From the NCBI RefSeq assembly GCF_001570865.1, contig NZ_BCSM01000006.1:62001-126000 (forward strand): DNA of 64,000 nucleotides, in the 5' to 3' direction. The stretch is from Rothia kristinae NBRC 15354 (GTDB lineage Bacteria > Actinomycetota > Actinomycetes > Actinomycetales > Micrococcaceae). Shown here in pieces: positions 63,951 to 64,000 of this stretch (within the stretch, counting starts at the first letter, position 1; each line of letters opens with the position of its first letter). The notes under the pieces were generated by a model. The model made no database searches, had not been told where the DNA came from, and worked only from the letters and a program-made list of their open reading frames with translations. Made by a program: the position numbers and the translations under genes.

Positions 63951-64000
63951 CACTATAGGGTAGGTGGTGACTGACCCACACGTCGCGGACCGATGGAGGT
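63951..64000 (+). other. Promoter and start region of the next gene
   Basis: TATAGG (63954-63959) is an AT-rich -10-like hexamer, and GTG at 63967 lies seven bases after it. The window ends in GGAGGT, a perfect ribosome site for a start just outside. Either a leaderless frame begins at 63967 or a led gene begins beyond 64000. No protein can be identified from this. Confidence 0.35.

Overview
The window is very GC-rich chromosomal DNA of an actinobacterium. I see no phage, transposon, integron or CRISPR array. Gene content points to the order Micrococcales, probably a Micrococcaceae relative such as Kocuria or Micrococcus; this is inferred from gene families and order, not from a marker-gene comparison. 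The signs are the actinobacteria-restricted families (DUF3159, DUF3710, DUF3093, DUF4193, DUF5998, DUF4192, SepH), the CeoB/CeoC-type TrkA pair beside dut, a primary sigma factor with a long Lys/Ala/Thr-rich N-terminus, and many start codons lying 6-7 nt after a -10 hexamer (leaderless style).

Layout. 1-544: start of a PnuX/RibM riboflavin transporter (minus) with a complete FMN riboswitch in its leader. 694-6481: an NAD(P)-binding protein facing an overlapping minus-strand operon of a PD-(D/E)XK nuclease, def, fmt, rsmB and, after a gap, rpe. 6633-7339: four tRNA genes with promoters and terminators. 7423-16606: a frameshifted TSUP permease, zapE, a YbaK-type deacylase, an alpha/beta hydrolase, an unrecognised small protein, msrB, rnd, a fused beta-oxidation enzyme and a Tat-lipoprotein with a Rieske centre. 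16622-30037: a block whose order resembles the Rv2689c-Rv2699c region of Mycobacterium tuberculosis (TRAM methyltransferase, permease, two TrkA proteins, DUF3159, OB-fold protein, DUF3710, dut, DUF3093, DUF4193), preceded by aconitase and followed by sepH.

30122-37461 is an accessory block: a Pro/Thr-rich membrane protein, a hmuTUV heme ABC importer, a cell-wall HtaA-type heme receptor gene and a divergent heme oxygenase. The receptor gene is broken twice: a nonsense codon before its first heme-binding domain, and a frameshift at a 7-base homopolymer that separates the body from its LAETG wall anchor. The transporter and oxygenase are intact, so the cell looks able to import and degrade heme while missing its surface receptor, unless the lesions are errors or phase-variable.

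37552-64000: a phosphodiesterase-like protein, DUF5998, a GNAT/acyl-CoA synthetase fusion and parC (topoisomerase IV A); then a respiratory and lactate group (fused cydDC, cydB, cydA, mdh, lctP); then parE, DUF7455, rpoD/sigA, DUF4192, PAC2 and pepA. Lactate uptake, malate dehydrogenase and the high-affinity cytochrome bd oxidase sit together, as would suit low-oxygen growth on organic acids.

No wholly new multi-gene system is evident. The most unusual signals are the doubly broken heme receptor, a Gly/Asp/Pro-rich insertion inside the first nucleotide-binding domain of CydDC, four tandem 10-bp repeats upstream of lctP, a triplicated rsmB 3' end, and a 12-bp tandem repeat encoding an Arg-Gly stretch in zapE.
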